Part shown: one piece after another, positions 43,763 through 54,562 of the stretch
Layout: each line of letters begins with the position of its first letter
How positions within the stretch are numbered: position 1 is the stretch's first letter
Assembly (NCBI RefSeq): GCF_019969725.1
Contig: NZ_JAHXYW010000005.1
Span: 186,001-250,000, forward strand
Length of the DNA stretch: 64,000 nt
Direction: 5' to 3'
Source: Neobacillus bataviensis
Lineage (GTDB): Bacteria > Bacillota > Bacilli > Bacillales_B > DSM-18226
Translations under genes and position numbers: made by a program
The notes under the pieces: generated by a model
What the model saw: the letters and a program-made list of their open reading frames with translations, nothing else
Database searches by the model: none
Told to the model about the DNA's origin: nothing

Positions 43763-44407
43763 ATGGAATGGAAAGGTATTTTGGGATTAATCTTCCGTAC
43801 GTGTGAGTGGATCATGCTTTTGGCGTACCTTAATATTCTTTGGATTCTTTTCACTCTATTAGGAGCAGTTGTTTTCGGGATCTTCCCCGCAACGGCAGCG
43901 ATGTTTGCGGTCATTCGAAAATGGTTGATAAGTAAACATGATGTACCAGTGCTGAAAACATTTTGGACCTATTATCGGGGAGAATTTTTAAAAACAAACC
44001 AATTAGGACTAATGTTTTTCGTGACAGGTCTCATTCTATATCTTGACTTTAAAATCATTGATTTTCAAAATGAATTCATTCATAAGATATTTTTGATTGT
44101 TTTATTCCTGTTTACTAGTGTTTACGCAGTGACTTTTATTTATATTTTTCCGGTCTTCGTCCAATATGATTTGAAACTTCTCCAGTATGTGAAAAATGCT
44201 TTTCTGATCGGGATTGCTAACCCGATTAGAACCGCCATGATGGTAGTGTGTCTCATTACTGCCTTTTTTGTACTAAGACTGGCGCCTGGTCTGCTTCCTT
44301 TCTTTTCAGGTAGCCTGCTAAGTATCGTGATGATGACTTTTGCTTATCAATCTATTAATAAAATTGAACATAAAAAAAGCAGCTCTGCTGTAAGCAACAA
44401 TCATTAA
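43763..44407 (+). CDS. DUF624 (YesL) family membrane protein
   Basis: A 214-residue membrane protein with about five hydrophobic segments and the YesL-family N-terminal block, including LNILWILFTLLGAVVFGIFPATAA near 23-46. YesL-type proteins usually lie beside YesM/YesN systems and sugar ABC transporters; their function is not known. It is the only plus-strand gene of the island, is divergent from the permease genes and has its own copy of the operator, which ties it to sugar uptake. GGAGGGGG precedes the ATG. Confidence 0.82.
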   Translation: MEWKGILGLIFRTCEWIMLLAYLNILWILFTLLGAVVFGIFPATAAMFAVIRKWLISKHDVPVLKTFWTYYRGEFLKTNQLGLMFFVTGLILYLDFKIIDFQNEFIHKIFLIVLFLFTSVYAVTFIYIFPVFVQYDLKLLQYVKNAFLIGIANPIRTAMMVVCLITAFFVLRLAPGLLPFFSGSLLSIVMMTFAYQSINKIEHKKSSSAVSNNH

Positions 44408-44439
44408 CAATTGAAACGAAACATTCAGACCAAAAGCAA

Positions 44440-44502
44440 CCCCATTTTGTACTAGGACGATAGCAAGCAGCCGCTTCTCCAAGGTCAAAATGGGGTTTAT
44501 TT
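44440..44502. terminator. Bidirectional terminator between DUF624 and yesN-type genes
   Basis: A 12-bp stem AACCCCATTTTG with CAAAATGGGGTT encloses about 38 nt that may fold further. TTTATTT follows on the plus strand. Confidence 0.62.
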
Positions 44503-44514
44503 ACAATTAAATCT

Positions 44515-46119
44515 TTACGTAAGAATCTTATTTGCTTGCCTGGATTTATATTCCCCCGGGCTATATCCTGTATGTTTCTTAAATATTTTGGAGAAGTAAG
44601 TTCTGTCGGAATAGCCCAGCTGACTTGCAATAATTTCAATGCTGTCTTCTTTTTCCTTCAACAATTTTTCAGCCGTCTTCATTTTAAAGCGATGAATATA
44701 ATCCGTGAAGTTTTCACCAGCTAGTCTTTTAAAATAACGCGAAAAGTAACTAGGGTTTAAGAAAAGGAAGTTAGCCATATCCGCCGAACTGATATTCTCA
44801 GACAAATGCTCCATGATAAATTGATCAATTTCTTGCAGCTTTGGTTTTTTCCTTGAATCGTTTTGTTTGTCCTCCATGGAACTCATCAATTGTTCAGCTT
44901 TATTTTTTAACAATAAGATGAAGTCTTTCAACTTAACAGAATTCTTCAAAAAATAGGCGAACTCCTCGCTTTTTAAAGAGTTTCCGCTTTTTACATCCAT
45001 ATAGCTAATCCAGCGCTCCCCGTTATCTATAAGTTGTTTAGGATTAATGTGTTTTTCAATAGACAACGCTTCCAATTCATCGATTGTTCTGAAGATGGTT
45101 GGTAGATCGTTATGATCAAATGCTTTCATCAACTCGTTACCTAACGGCTTTAGCATTTCATTTGAATTGATATGCCAATCACTACGATGGTTAGAATGTA
45201 ATCCGCTTATAGACGAATCAAGATAAAAGGCCTGATAACGAGATTTGCTCAATTTCACTATTTCGTCCCCAAGATTTGCTCTTTTAACTATATTTCTACT
45301 GTATAAAAAAGAGAGATTTATTTTTAAGTATTCATTAACCCTCTGTTGCAAATCAACTAGAAAACGATGATACTCTTCAAAAGTGTTTTGGGAAATCGTA
45401 TATTTAAAGTTAAAAATGATATAAAGATTATTCTCTTTATCCAGAATGGGTGTCATTCCTTTAACATTTTGAGCTAACTCCTCAGCAATGTTAAGAATCC
45501 CAAATTTTATAAAAAGAATATCACGAAGACTATATTTTTCCGGTAAAGTAGAAAAATCAATAAAAGATTTCCCCATTATAAAATCAGGAAATACCCAATG
45601 AATCCCTAACTTTTTACCGTACCCCAGTATATTTTCTATATTTTTTCCAGATAGAATTTGCTCTAAAAAGTTTTGCTTTAAGACTTCTTTATTTATTTGG
45701 ATTGTTTCCCTGAATGAATAGAGTTCCAAATTATCTTGTGAATCCTTTAAATGCTGCAGTGATTTTCTAAGACTTTTTTCCAATTGTTCAGAAGTCAGTT
45801 CATCTTTAATCAAATATTCGTCCGCACCTAATTGGACCGCACGTTTCGCGTAATGAAAATCCTCATGACAGGTTAGGAATATCATCCGGACATCCGGTTT
45901 CAATTCTCTAAATTTCTCTGCTAATTCAAGCCCATTTATTTGAGGAAGTCCAATATCCGAAATAACAATGTCCGGGAGTGTAGAGTCAAATAATTGAAGT
46001 GCTCTCATAGGAGAGTAGGCTGCAGCACAAATAGTTAACTCGAGACTGTTCCACTGAACCAACTTTTCTAAATATTTTAGCATTGGGACGTCATCATCAA
46101 TCAGCATGATTTTATACAT
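44515..46119 (-). CDS. YesN-type AraC response regulator
   Basis: A 534-residue regulator. The receiver domain (1-120) has the acidic pair Asp9-Asp10 and the phospho-acceptor Asp55 in DIVISDIGLPQ. A long middle region of unknown fold follows, then a C-terminal AraC-type double helix-turn-helix (about 435-534) with MANFLFLNPSYFSRYFKRL and IIASQLGYSDRTYFSKIFKK. AraC proteins bind tandem sites about 21 bp apart, matching the operators in this island. The ATG at 46,119 follows AAGGAGG. It likely works with the YesM-type kinase at 38,462. Confidence 0.9.
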   Translation of the reverse strand: MYKIMLIDDDVPMLKYLEKLVQWNSLELTICAAAYSPMRALQLFDSTLPDIVISDIGLPQINGLELAEKFRELKPDVRMIFLTCHEDFHYAKRAVQLGADEYLIKDELTSEQLEKSLRKSLQHLKDSQDNLELYSFRETIQINKEVLKQNFLEQILSGKNIENILGYGKKLGIHWVFPDFIMGKSFIDFSTLPEKYSLRDILFIKFGILNIAEELAQNVKGMTPILDKENNLYIIFNFKYTISQNTFEEYHRFLVDLQQRVNEYLKINLSFLYSRNIVKRANLGDEIVKLSKSRYQAFYLDSSISGLHSNHRSDWHINSNEMLKPLGNELMKAFDHNDLPTIFRTIDELEALSIEKHINPKQLIDNGERWISYMDVKSGNSLKSEEFAYFLKNSVKLKDFILLLKNKAEQLMSSMEDKQNDSRKKPKLQEIDQFIMEHLSENISSADMANFLFLNPSYFSRYFKRLAGENFTDYIHRFKMKTAEKLLKEKEDSIEIIASQLGYSDRTYFSKIFKKHTGYSPGEYKSRQANKILT

Positions 46120-46199
46120 AGTGGAAAGCCTCCTTTTACTTAAATATACTAGCTTTATTTTTGACAAGTAACAACTTGCTCTTTATTGTTGTTTGTATG

Positions 46200-46361
46200 C
46201 TAACTTATAAGATTTTTGGAGAACAGTTCTTGATAAATAATGATTAACTGGTCAAGTTCTTTACTGACTTGAATGGTCTTGTGTGCCGATAGTCCATACT
46301 GCTCGGCTAGGGCAAGCATCTTTTTTCTCTTCTTTTCAATTGAAATTTCTAACATTTTCAT
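46200..46361 (-). CDS. Spo0E-like aspartyl-phosphate phosphatase
   Basis: A 53-residue protein with the Spo0E-family signature: an N-terminal helix (EKKRKKMLALAEQYG), then VSKELDQLIIIYQ, where the S-x-E-L-D core lies at 33-37. Family members dephosphorylate Spo0A~P; others are uncharacterised. GAGGAAG lies 7 nt before the ATG. It lies 80 bp upstream of the yesN-type gene on the same strand, behind an island operator. Its presence in a sugar-use locus is unusual and could link the diet to sporulation, or it may act on the regulator itself. Confidence 0.75.
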   Translation of the reverse strand: MKMLEISIEKKRKKMLALAEQYGLSAHKTIQVSKELDQLIIIYQELFSKNLIS

Positions 46362-46428
46362 GTATCAACTTCCTCAATCGTAATTCACATATAATTCTAC
46401 ATTTTTTTGAAAATTAATTAAATTAGAA

Positions 46429-46569
46429 TTACAAATGATCGTATGAAGTAAAACTTAAGGATGTGTTTGTCAGCGCCTCCAAGTTCCCTATCTTAGCGAG
46501 GAGACTTTGCAGAAAACCTTCATTCGAGATCAATCCATTGTCGCCGGCAGCATGGATATTTAATTTATA
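46429..46569 (-). pseudogene. Possible gene remnant directly behind an island promoter
   Basis: An open stretch of 46 codons with no start codon on the minus strand, beginning just after the -10 box at 46,569. Its NIHAAGDNGLISNEGF segment weakly recalls the GDNG loop of arylsulfatases, an activity one would expect in a chondroitin sulfate locus. The match is short and may be chance. If not a remnant, it is the 5' leader of the spo0E-like/yesN transcript. Confidence 0.2.
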
Positions 46570-46631
46570 TTATATTCCGTCTATTTTTTTAATTCTGTGC
46601 AGAATTTTGAGGAGGTTGTGCAGAATTTTGA
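46569..46631 (-). promoter_or_regulatory. Best-conserved tandem AraC-type operator and promoter, before spo0E-like/yesN
   Basis: Two identical half-sites TGTGCAGAATTTTGA (46,596-46,610 and 46,617-46,631) are 21 bp apart. A perfect TATAAT on the minus strand at 46,569-46,574 lies exactly 21 bp from the inner half-site. It would drive the spo0E-like gene (200 nt downstream) and the regulator gene, suggesting autoregulation. Confidence 0.72.
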
Positions 46632-46712
46632 TTTCTCTTTTGTTTGAACTATACACCTAGTAGCCAAAAACACCCGGTTGCTCAAAACCGGCTTGGCTTT
46701 TTAAAAGAATAA

Positions 46713-46739
46713 AGCTGCAGAAAATCTGCAGCTTTATAG
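46713..46739 (-). terminator. Terminator after the ThuA-domain gene
   Basis: On the minus strand AAAGCTGCAG pairs with CTGCAGCTTT around ATTTT. A second GC-rich hairpin (46,663-46,703) lies next to it. Confidence 0.7.
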
Positions 46740-47387
46740 TTGATTAAATAATGTCCAATTTATTTTTCCTGCTAACAAGCTAGAGATGTTTGTATTTAAC
46801 ATTCCATCTTTCGTATGAGCCGGAGTAAAGCAGCATATTTTCCCTTTTGCATAGTGATGCTTCCATCCTGCAAGTGAATCTCCATCAGCACTAGTGCTCC
46901 AAAGGTCTACTTTTGTATTTGCTGCATCGCAATGAACTAAATAGTGCTCATCGGTAAGGAAGAATATTTTCTCTCCACTTTTTTCATTTTCCTTACACAT
47001 GTAAATCACCTGTTGAAGTCCTGGTGGATGATAGACAAAATAGCCTCTTAACATGTGAATATAGTGGGATTCTGGTGAATACCCTGCCATACCGGCATGC
47101 CAAGCAAGGATACTCCCACCCTCTTTGATGTAGTTGACTAGCTTTTTATCCAAATCTTCCGTTAGCCAGATAATCACTTGTTCATCCATTGGATTTAGCT
47201 GGGCCATTTTTGCATTGATAAATAAGTCTGGTTTATCATCGAGAACTTGTGAAACTTCTTCATGTGTAATATATTGAAGGTCAATACTTTCATGGTAATG
47301 TAATCTTGAAATGGCTGCTTGTAATCCAGCTTTTAGATCGTCTATATCATGCCAATAATCTCCTAATAATGCTGCAATATTTAACAT
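46734..47387 (-). CDS. ThuA-domain (class I amidotransferase-like) protein
   Basis: A 217-residue protein resembling the ThuA family first seen in trehalose-use loci. Conserved stretches are the GGSILAWHAGMAGY segment near 90-103, GYFVYHPPG near 115-123, DEHYLVHCD near 147-155 and HHYAKGKICCFTPAHT near 178-193. No function is proven for the fold; it lacks a clear Cys-His-Glu triad. It follows the GH88 gene by 111 bp on the same strand and likely belongs to the same transcript. Confidence 0.7.
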   Translation of the reverse strand: MLNIAALLGDYWHDIDDLKAGLQAAISRLHYHESIDLQYITHEEVSQVLDDKPDLFINAKMAQLNPMDEQVIIWLTEDLDKKLVNYIKEGGSILAWHAGMAGYSPESHYIHMLRGYFVYHPPGLQQVIYMCKENEKSGEKIFFLTDEHYLVHCDAANTKVDLWSTSADGDSLAGWKHHYAKGKICCFTPAHTKDGMLNTNISSLLAGKINWTLFNQL

Positions 47388-47498
47388 CCTGCTAATCTCC
47401 TTACCAGTTCAACTATACATTAATAAAAAACTGCCAGATTATTCATCTAACAGTCCAATTCACAGTCGCCTATTATTATTTTGATCACTAATATGATT

Positions 47499-48686
47499 CT
47501 ACCAATAAAGCTCCCAGTCTTTAAGTACCCTTACTAATGCCTCCATATAGTAGTAATCGCCCCAGATGTTGCATTCATCGACTCCGACATTATGAGGAAT
47601 GCTGTAAACAGCATGTAAAAGCAAACCATTTGATTCAGAATGATTGATGGTAGTATAATTTTCAATCAACGATTTCAAAATATGCATTGCTGTACTTTGA
47701 TAGATGTTTTTCATTGGATGATCAAGAGGAAGCCATTTATCCATTTCCAAAAGTCCACAGATGGCAATACTGGCAGCTGATGAATCCCGATACTGATCGC
47801 CTTCTGTAAACATAAGATCCCAATAAGGAATATAATCCTCAGGCAGTCGATTGAGAAAATATTGGGTTACCTTATGATACATTTCCATAAAGCTCTCATC
47901 TTTTGTATACAGGTAACTTAAAGGAAAGCCGTACACGCCCCAGGCTTGGCCACGGGCCCAGCAAGAATCGTCTGAATACCCTTGAGCAGTTACCCCTTTT
48001 GCAGGTTGACCAGTCTCACTGTCAAAATAATACGTATGGAACGTCGATGCATCCTCTCTAACCACGACTTTCATAGCTGTTTTAGCATGCTTGTATGCTG
48101 CATCATAAAAACGCTGATCGCCAGTAACCTCGCTCGCCCAAAACAGAAGCGGTAAGTTCAAGTAACAATCAATAATCAAACGATAGTTATCAGGGGCGTT
48201 CAAATCCCCCCATGCTTGGATAAATTCACCCTTTTTACTAAAGCGCTCCATTAATGTATCTGCAGCCTTAAGCGCAATATTTTTTGCCTCTGAATTTCCT
48301 GTCAGCTTATAAGCAGCTACACAAGACAGAGTATAAAGAAACCCTAAATCATGGTGGTTTATCCCTAATCGCTCATCGATTCTTTTACGGAAGGTCTCCA
48401 CTTGAATTTCGGCAACCTCACGAAACTTCTTATTCCCGGTCATTTCATATGCAAGCCAAATCATTCCTGTCCAAAAGCCCTGTGTCCATTCATAATCATT
48501 TTGGACCGGTGAATACACATTGTTGACGCTCGCAGCATCTGGAAATGTTTCCTTGAAAAGCTCAAGATTTTCTTCCACTTTTCGAATACAGTGTTCTAAG
48601 GCTTTTTCAACTTGATGTTTTGTTAATCCATGGTCCTTAAAAAACCTTTCAGGATGTAAAATACCTTCTTCAATCACTCTTGACAT
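47499..48686 (-). CDS. Unsaturated glucuronyl hydrolase, GH88
   Basis: A 395-residue alpha6/alpha6-barrel enzyme of the GH88 family, without signal peptide and so cytoplasmic. The two catalytic Asp are Asp113 (GINHHDLGFLYTLS) and Asp173 (YRLIIDCYLNLPLLFWAS), at the spacing of the Bacillus GL1 enzyme. Trp/Asp-rich segments such as QGYSDDSCWARGQAWG line the pocket. It hydrates and opens the unsaturated uronic acid of disaccharides made by the PL8 lyase, releasing the keto-uronate and an amino sugar. Confidence 0.92.
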   Translation of the reverse strand: MSRVIEEGILHPERFFKDHGLTKHQVEKALEHCIRKVEENLELFKETFPDAASVNNVYSPVQNDYEWTQGFWTGMIWLAYEMTGNKKFREVAEIQVETFRKRIDERLGINHHDLGFLYTLSCVAAYKLTGNSEAKNIALKAADTLMERFSKKGEFIQAWGDLNAPDNYRLIIDCYLNLPLLFWASEVTGDQRFYDAAYKHAKTAMKVVVREDASTFHTYYFDSETGQPAKGVTAQGYSDDSCWARGQAWGVYGFPLSYLYTKDESFMEMYHKVTQYFLNRLPEDYIPYWDLMFTEGDQYRDSSAASIAICGLLEMDKWLPLDHPMKNIYQSTAMHILKSLIENYTTINHSESNGLLLHAVYSIPHNVGVDECNIWGDYYYMEALVRVLKDWELYW

Positions 48687-48734
48687 GGCTGGCTTCTCCT
48701 TTTAATAAATTCGATCTCAAAAAAATATACATTC

Positions 48735-48797
48735 ATTATAACTTCCGCCATTCTCGGAATATGTGTAAATTTTTTCCCTAAGTGTGTTGTTTTTTTA
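48735..48797 (-). promoter_or_regulatory. Tandem AraC-type operator and promoter of the GH88 gene
   Basis: Half-sites TGTGTAAATTTTTTC (48,762-48,776) and TGTGTTGTTTTTTTA (48,783-48,797) are 21 bp apart. A perfect TATAAT on the minus strand at 48,735-48,740 again sits exactly 21 bp from the inner half-site. Confidence 0.65.
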
Positions 48798-48846
48798 CAT
48801 GTTCAAACGAGAAATGAAGCCGATATGAAATCTGTCGGAAAAATAA

Positions 48847-48873
48847 AAGAAGACGAACTTTAAAAAGTTCGTC
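48847..48873 (-). terminator. Terminator after sufB
   Basis: On the minus strand GAGACGAACTT pairs with AAGTTCGTCT around a short loop, then TCTTTTATTTTT. It closes the suf operon and borders the island. Confidence 0.72.
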
Positions 48874-48968
48874 TCCTGCACTAAAAAGATAATATTAAAT
48901 CGGCGTGCCGACATTTTTACAAATTATGATAAACCCAAAACCCTTGATATACAAAGGTTATTTCTTGG

Positions 48969-50366
48969 TTATCCAATAGAACCTTCCATTTCGAACTTGA
49001 TCAAGCGATTCATCTCAACGGCGTATTCCATTGGCAGTTCTTTTGTAAATGGCTCGATGAAGCCCATAACGATCATTTCAGTTGCTTCCTGCTCAGAAAT
49101 ACCGCGGCTCATCAAGTAGAAAAGCTGCTCTTCAGACACCTTGGAAACTTTGGCTTCGTGCTCAAGTGAAATGTTGTCATTTAAGATTTCGTTGTAAGGT
49201 ATTGTATCTGAAGTTGACAAGTTATCCATAATCAACGTATCGCACTCAATATTTGCACGTGCACCGTCGGCTTTGCGGCCGAAGTGAACTTGACCACGGT
49301 AAGTTACTTTACCACCATGCTTAGAAATAGACTTAGATACGATCGTTGAAGATGTATTTGGTGCCAAGTGAATCATTTTCGCTCCGGCATCCTGGTGCTG
49401 TCCTTTACCTGCGATGGCAATTGACAATGTCAAACCGCGGGCGCCTTCCCCTTTTAAAATAACCGCAGGATACTTCATGGTTAACTTCGAACCGATGTTA
49501 CCATCAATCCATTCCATGGTCGCATTTGCTTCACAAACTGCACGCTTGGTAACCAGGTTGAAAACGTTATTTGCCCAGTTTTGAATTGTTGTATAACGGC
49601 AGTAAGCATCCTTTTTAATGATAATTTCAACAACCGCACTGTGAAGCGAGTTTGTTGTATAAACTGGAGCTGTACAGCCCTCAACATAATGCACGTGTGC
49701 GCCTTCATCAACGATGATTAATGTACGCTCGAACTGACCCATGTTTTCAGAGTTAATTCGGAAGTACGCTTGCAGAGGCGTATCCACTTTCACACCTGGC
49801 GGGACATAGATGAAAGATCCGCCGGACCAAACAGCAGAGTTTAATGCCGCAAACTTATTATCAGTTGGCGGAATAACCTTTGCCCAATGCTCGCGGAAAA
49901 TGTCTTCATTTTCTTTAAGCGCGGAATCCGTATCTTTAAAGACGATTCCTAGTGCTTCAAGGTCTTCCTTCATGTTATGGTAAACAACCTCTGATTCATA
50001 TTGTGCAGATACCCCAGCAAGATACTTTTGCTCTGCTTCAGGAATACCCAATTTATCAAAAGTTGCTTTAATTTCTTCAGGAACTTCGTCCCATGACTTC
50101 TCTGACTTCTCAGATGGTTTTACGTAATACGTAATTTCATCGAAATTTAAAGAACCCAAATCTCCGCCCCATTGCGGCATTGGCATATTGTAAAAATGCT
50201 CAAGTGATTTCAAACGGAAATCCAGCATCCATTGCGGCTCGCTCTTAAGCTTTGAAATCTCTTCAACAATTTCCTTTGTCAATCCACGCTTTGATCGGAA
50301 TATGGAAACGTCTTTATCGGCAAAACCATATTTATAATCACCGATTTCAGGCATTTTTTTTGCCAT
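48969..50366 (-). CDS. sufB: Fe-S cluster assembly scaffold SufB
   Basis: A 465-residue SufB, the core of the SufBCD scaffold on which Fe-S clusters form. The beta-helix core with [18 protein letters not shown] near 233-250 and the [20 protein letters not shown] segment near 370-389 are characteristic. The ATG at 50,366 follows GGAGG by 8 nt. Last gene of sufCDSUB, in the order usual for bacilli. Confidence 0.95.
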   Translation of the reverse strand: MAKKMPEIGDYKYGFADKDVSIFRSKRGLTKEIVEEISKLKSEPQWMLDFRLKSLEHFYNMPMPQWGGDLGSLNFDEITYYVKPSEKSEKSWDEVPEEIKATFDKLGIPEAEQKYLAGVSAQYESEVVYHNMKEDLEALGIVFKDTDSALKENEDIFREHWAKVIPPTDNKFAALNSAVWSGGSFIYVPPGVKVDTPLQAYFRINSENMGQFERTLIIVDEGAHVHYVEGCTAPVYTTNSLHSAVVEIIIKKDAYCRYTTIQNWANNVFNLVTKRAVCEANATMEWIDGNIGSKLTMKYPAVILKGEGARGLTLSIAIAGKGQHQDAGAKMIHLAPNTSSTIVSKSISKHGGKVTYRGQVHFGRKADGARANIECDTLIMDNLSTSDTIPYNEILNDNISLEHEAKVSKVSEEQLFYLMSRGISEQEATEMIVMGFIEPFTKELPMEYAVEMNRLIKFEMEGSIG

Positions 50367-50417
50367 TATCGTGTCCTCCATTCATAAACGAGAGGGGCCA
50401 TAAAAACCCCTGCCGTT

Positions 50418-53381
<2,964 letters not shown>

Positions 53382-53399
53382 TGTAATCCTCCTAACTGC

Positions 53400-54185
53400 T
53401 TACGCTTCTTGCCCAACTGTTTCATCTTCAATGCCGAGCTCTTTCTTGATCCAGTCATATCCTTCTGCTTCTAAGCGTTGTGCCAGCTCTGCTCCGCCTG
53501 ATTTCACAATGCGGCCTTGCATCATAATATGCACATGGTCAGGAGTGATATAGTTTAAAAGACGTTGATAGTGAGTAATAATTAAGCAGCCAAATTCTTC
53601 GCCGCGCATTTCATTAACACCCTTTGATACAACCTTAAGAGCGTCAATATCAAGACCTGAGTCGATTTCATCAAGGATTGCAATTTTTGGCTCAAGCATC
53701 ATCAATTGCAGGATTTCGTTACGCTTCTTCTCACCGCCGGAGAAGCCCTCGTTCAAATAGCGCTGAGCCATATCTAAATCCATTTCTAGGAATTCCATTT
53801 GCTTATCCATTTTGCGAATGAATTTCATTAGGGAAATCTCATTGCCTTCACCGAGACGGCTATTTAGCGCTGAACGTAAAAAATCAGCATTCGTTACGCC
53901 GTTGATTTCACTTGGATATTGCATGGCAAGGAAAAGACCTGCGCGGGCACGCTCATCTACTTCCATTTCAAGAACATTTTGACCATCTAATGTAATGCTG
54001 CCGCTTGTTACTTCATATTTTGGGTGCCCCATGATGGCGGAAGATAAAGTAGATTTACCTGTTCCGTTTGGACCCATAATTGCGTGAATTTCTCCACCTT
54101 TTATTTCAAGGTTTACACCTTTTAAGATTTCTTTCCCATCAATTTCTACGTGTAAATCCTTGATAGTTAAAGTTGATCCAGCCAT
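53400..54185 (-). CDS. sufC: Fe-S cluster assembly ATPase SufC
   Basis: A 261-residue ABC-type ATPase, soluble, which drives SufBCD. Walker A is GPNGTGKST near 34-42, the signature is FSGGEKKRNEI near 144-154, and Walker B is AILDEIDSGLD near 165-175. The ATG at 54,185 follows GGAGG by 8 nt. First gene of the suf operon. Confidence 0.95.
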   Translation of the reverse strand: MAGSTLTIKDLHVEIDGKEILKGVNLEIKGGEIHAIMGPNGTGKSTLSSAIMGHPKYEVTSGSITLDGQNVLEMEVDERARAGLFLAMQYPSEINGVTNADFLRSALNSRLGEGNEISLMKFIRKMDKQMEFLEMDLDMAQRYLNEGFSGGEKKRNEILQLMMLEPKIAILDEIDSGLDIDALKVVSKGVNEMRGEEFGCLIITHYQRLLNYITPDHVHIMMQGRIVKSGGAELAQRLEAEGYDWIKKELGIEDETVGQEA

Positions 54186-54526
54186 AATAATACCTCCGAA
54201 AAGAATGTTTTGTATCTTGTAGATCACAGGAGATCTATAACTCTATTCTCATTTTATTCTCATTCCAATCTTATAACAAATGAAATGTATTAGCAACTCT
54301 TAAACAGTAAAAACCAAGTGCTATTTTCATTGAGGATGTCCTAAATGAGAATGAAAAGAGTGGTTTTTAAAAAATTCAGACAACTAACCAATTATGTAAA
54401 ACACACTCGATTAAAATGATACCTCATTTTTTTAGCAATTGCCAAGTGAATTCAGGTTGAAAGTCTTCTCTATTTTTACCCATTTAGTTTGATTCATGTA
54501 TCATCAGTTTCTACCTAATTTAGACG
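54186..54526. other. Upstream region of the suf operon
   Basis: About 340 bp with no credible gene. Near the sufC side ATTCTCATT occurs twice, 11 bp apart (54,245-54,264), which might be a regulator site. An AATGAGAATGA stretch near 54,343 is similar on the opposite strand. No riboswitch fold was recognised. Confidence 0.35.
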
Positions 54527-54554
54527 AAAAAGCAGGCTCACTCGCCTGCTTTTT
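54527..54554 (-). terminator. Terminator after metQ
   Basis: AAAAAGCAGGC pairs with GCCTGCTTTTT around a 6-nt loop. Confidence 0.8.
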
Positions 54555-54562
54555 CCTATTAC

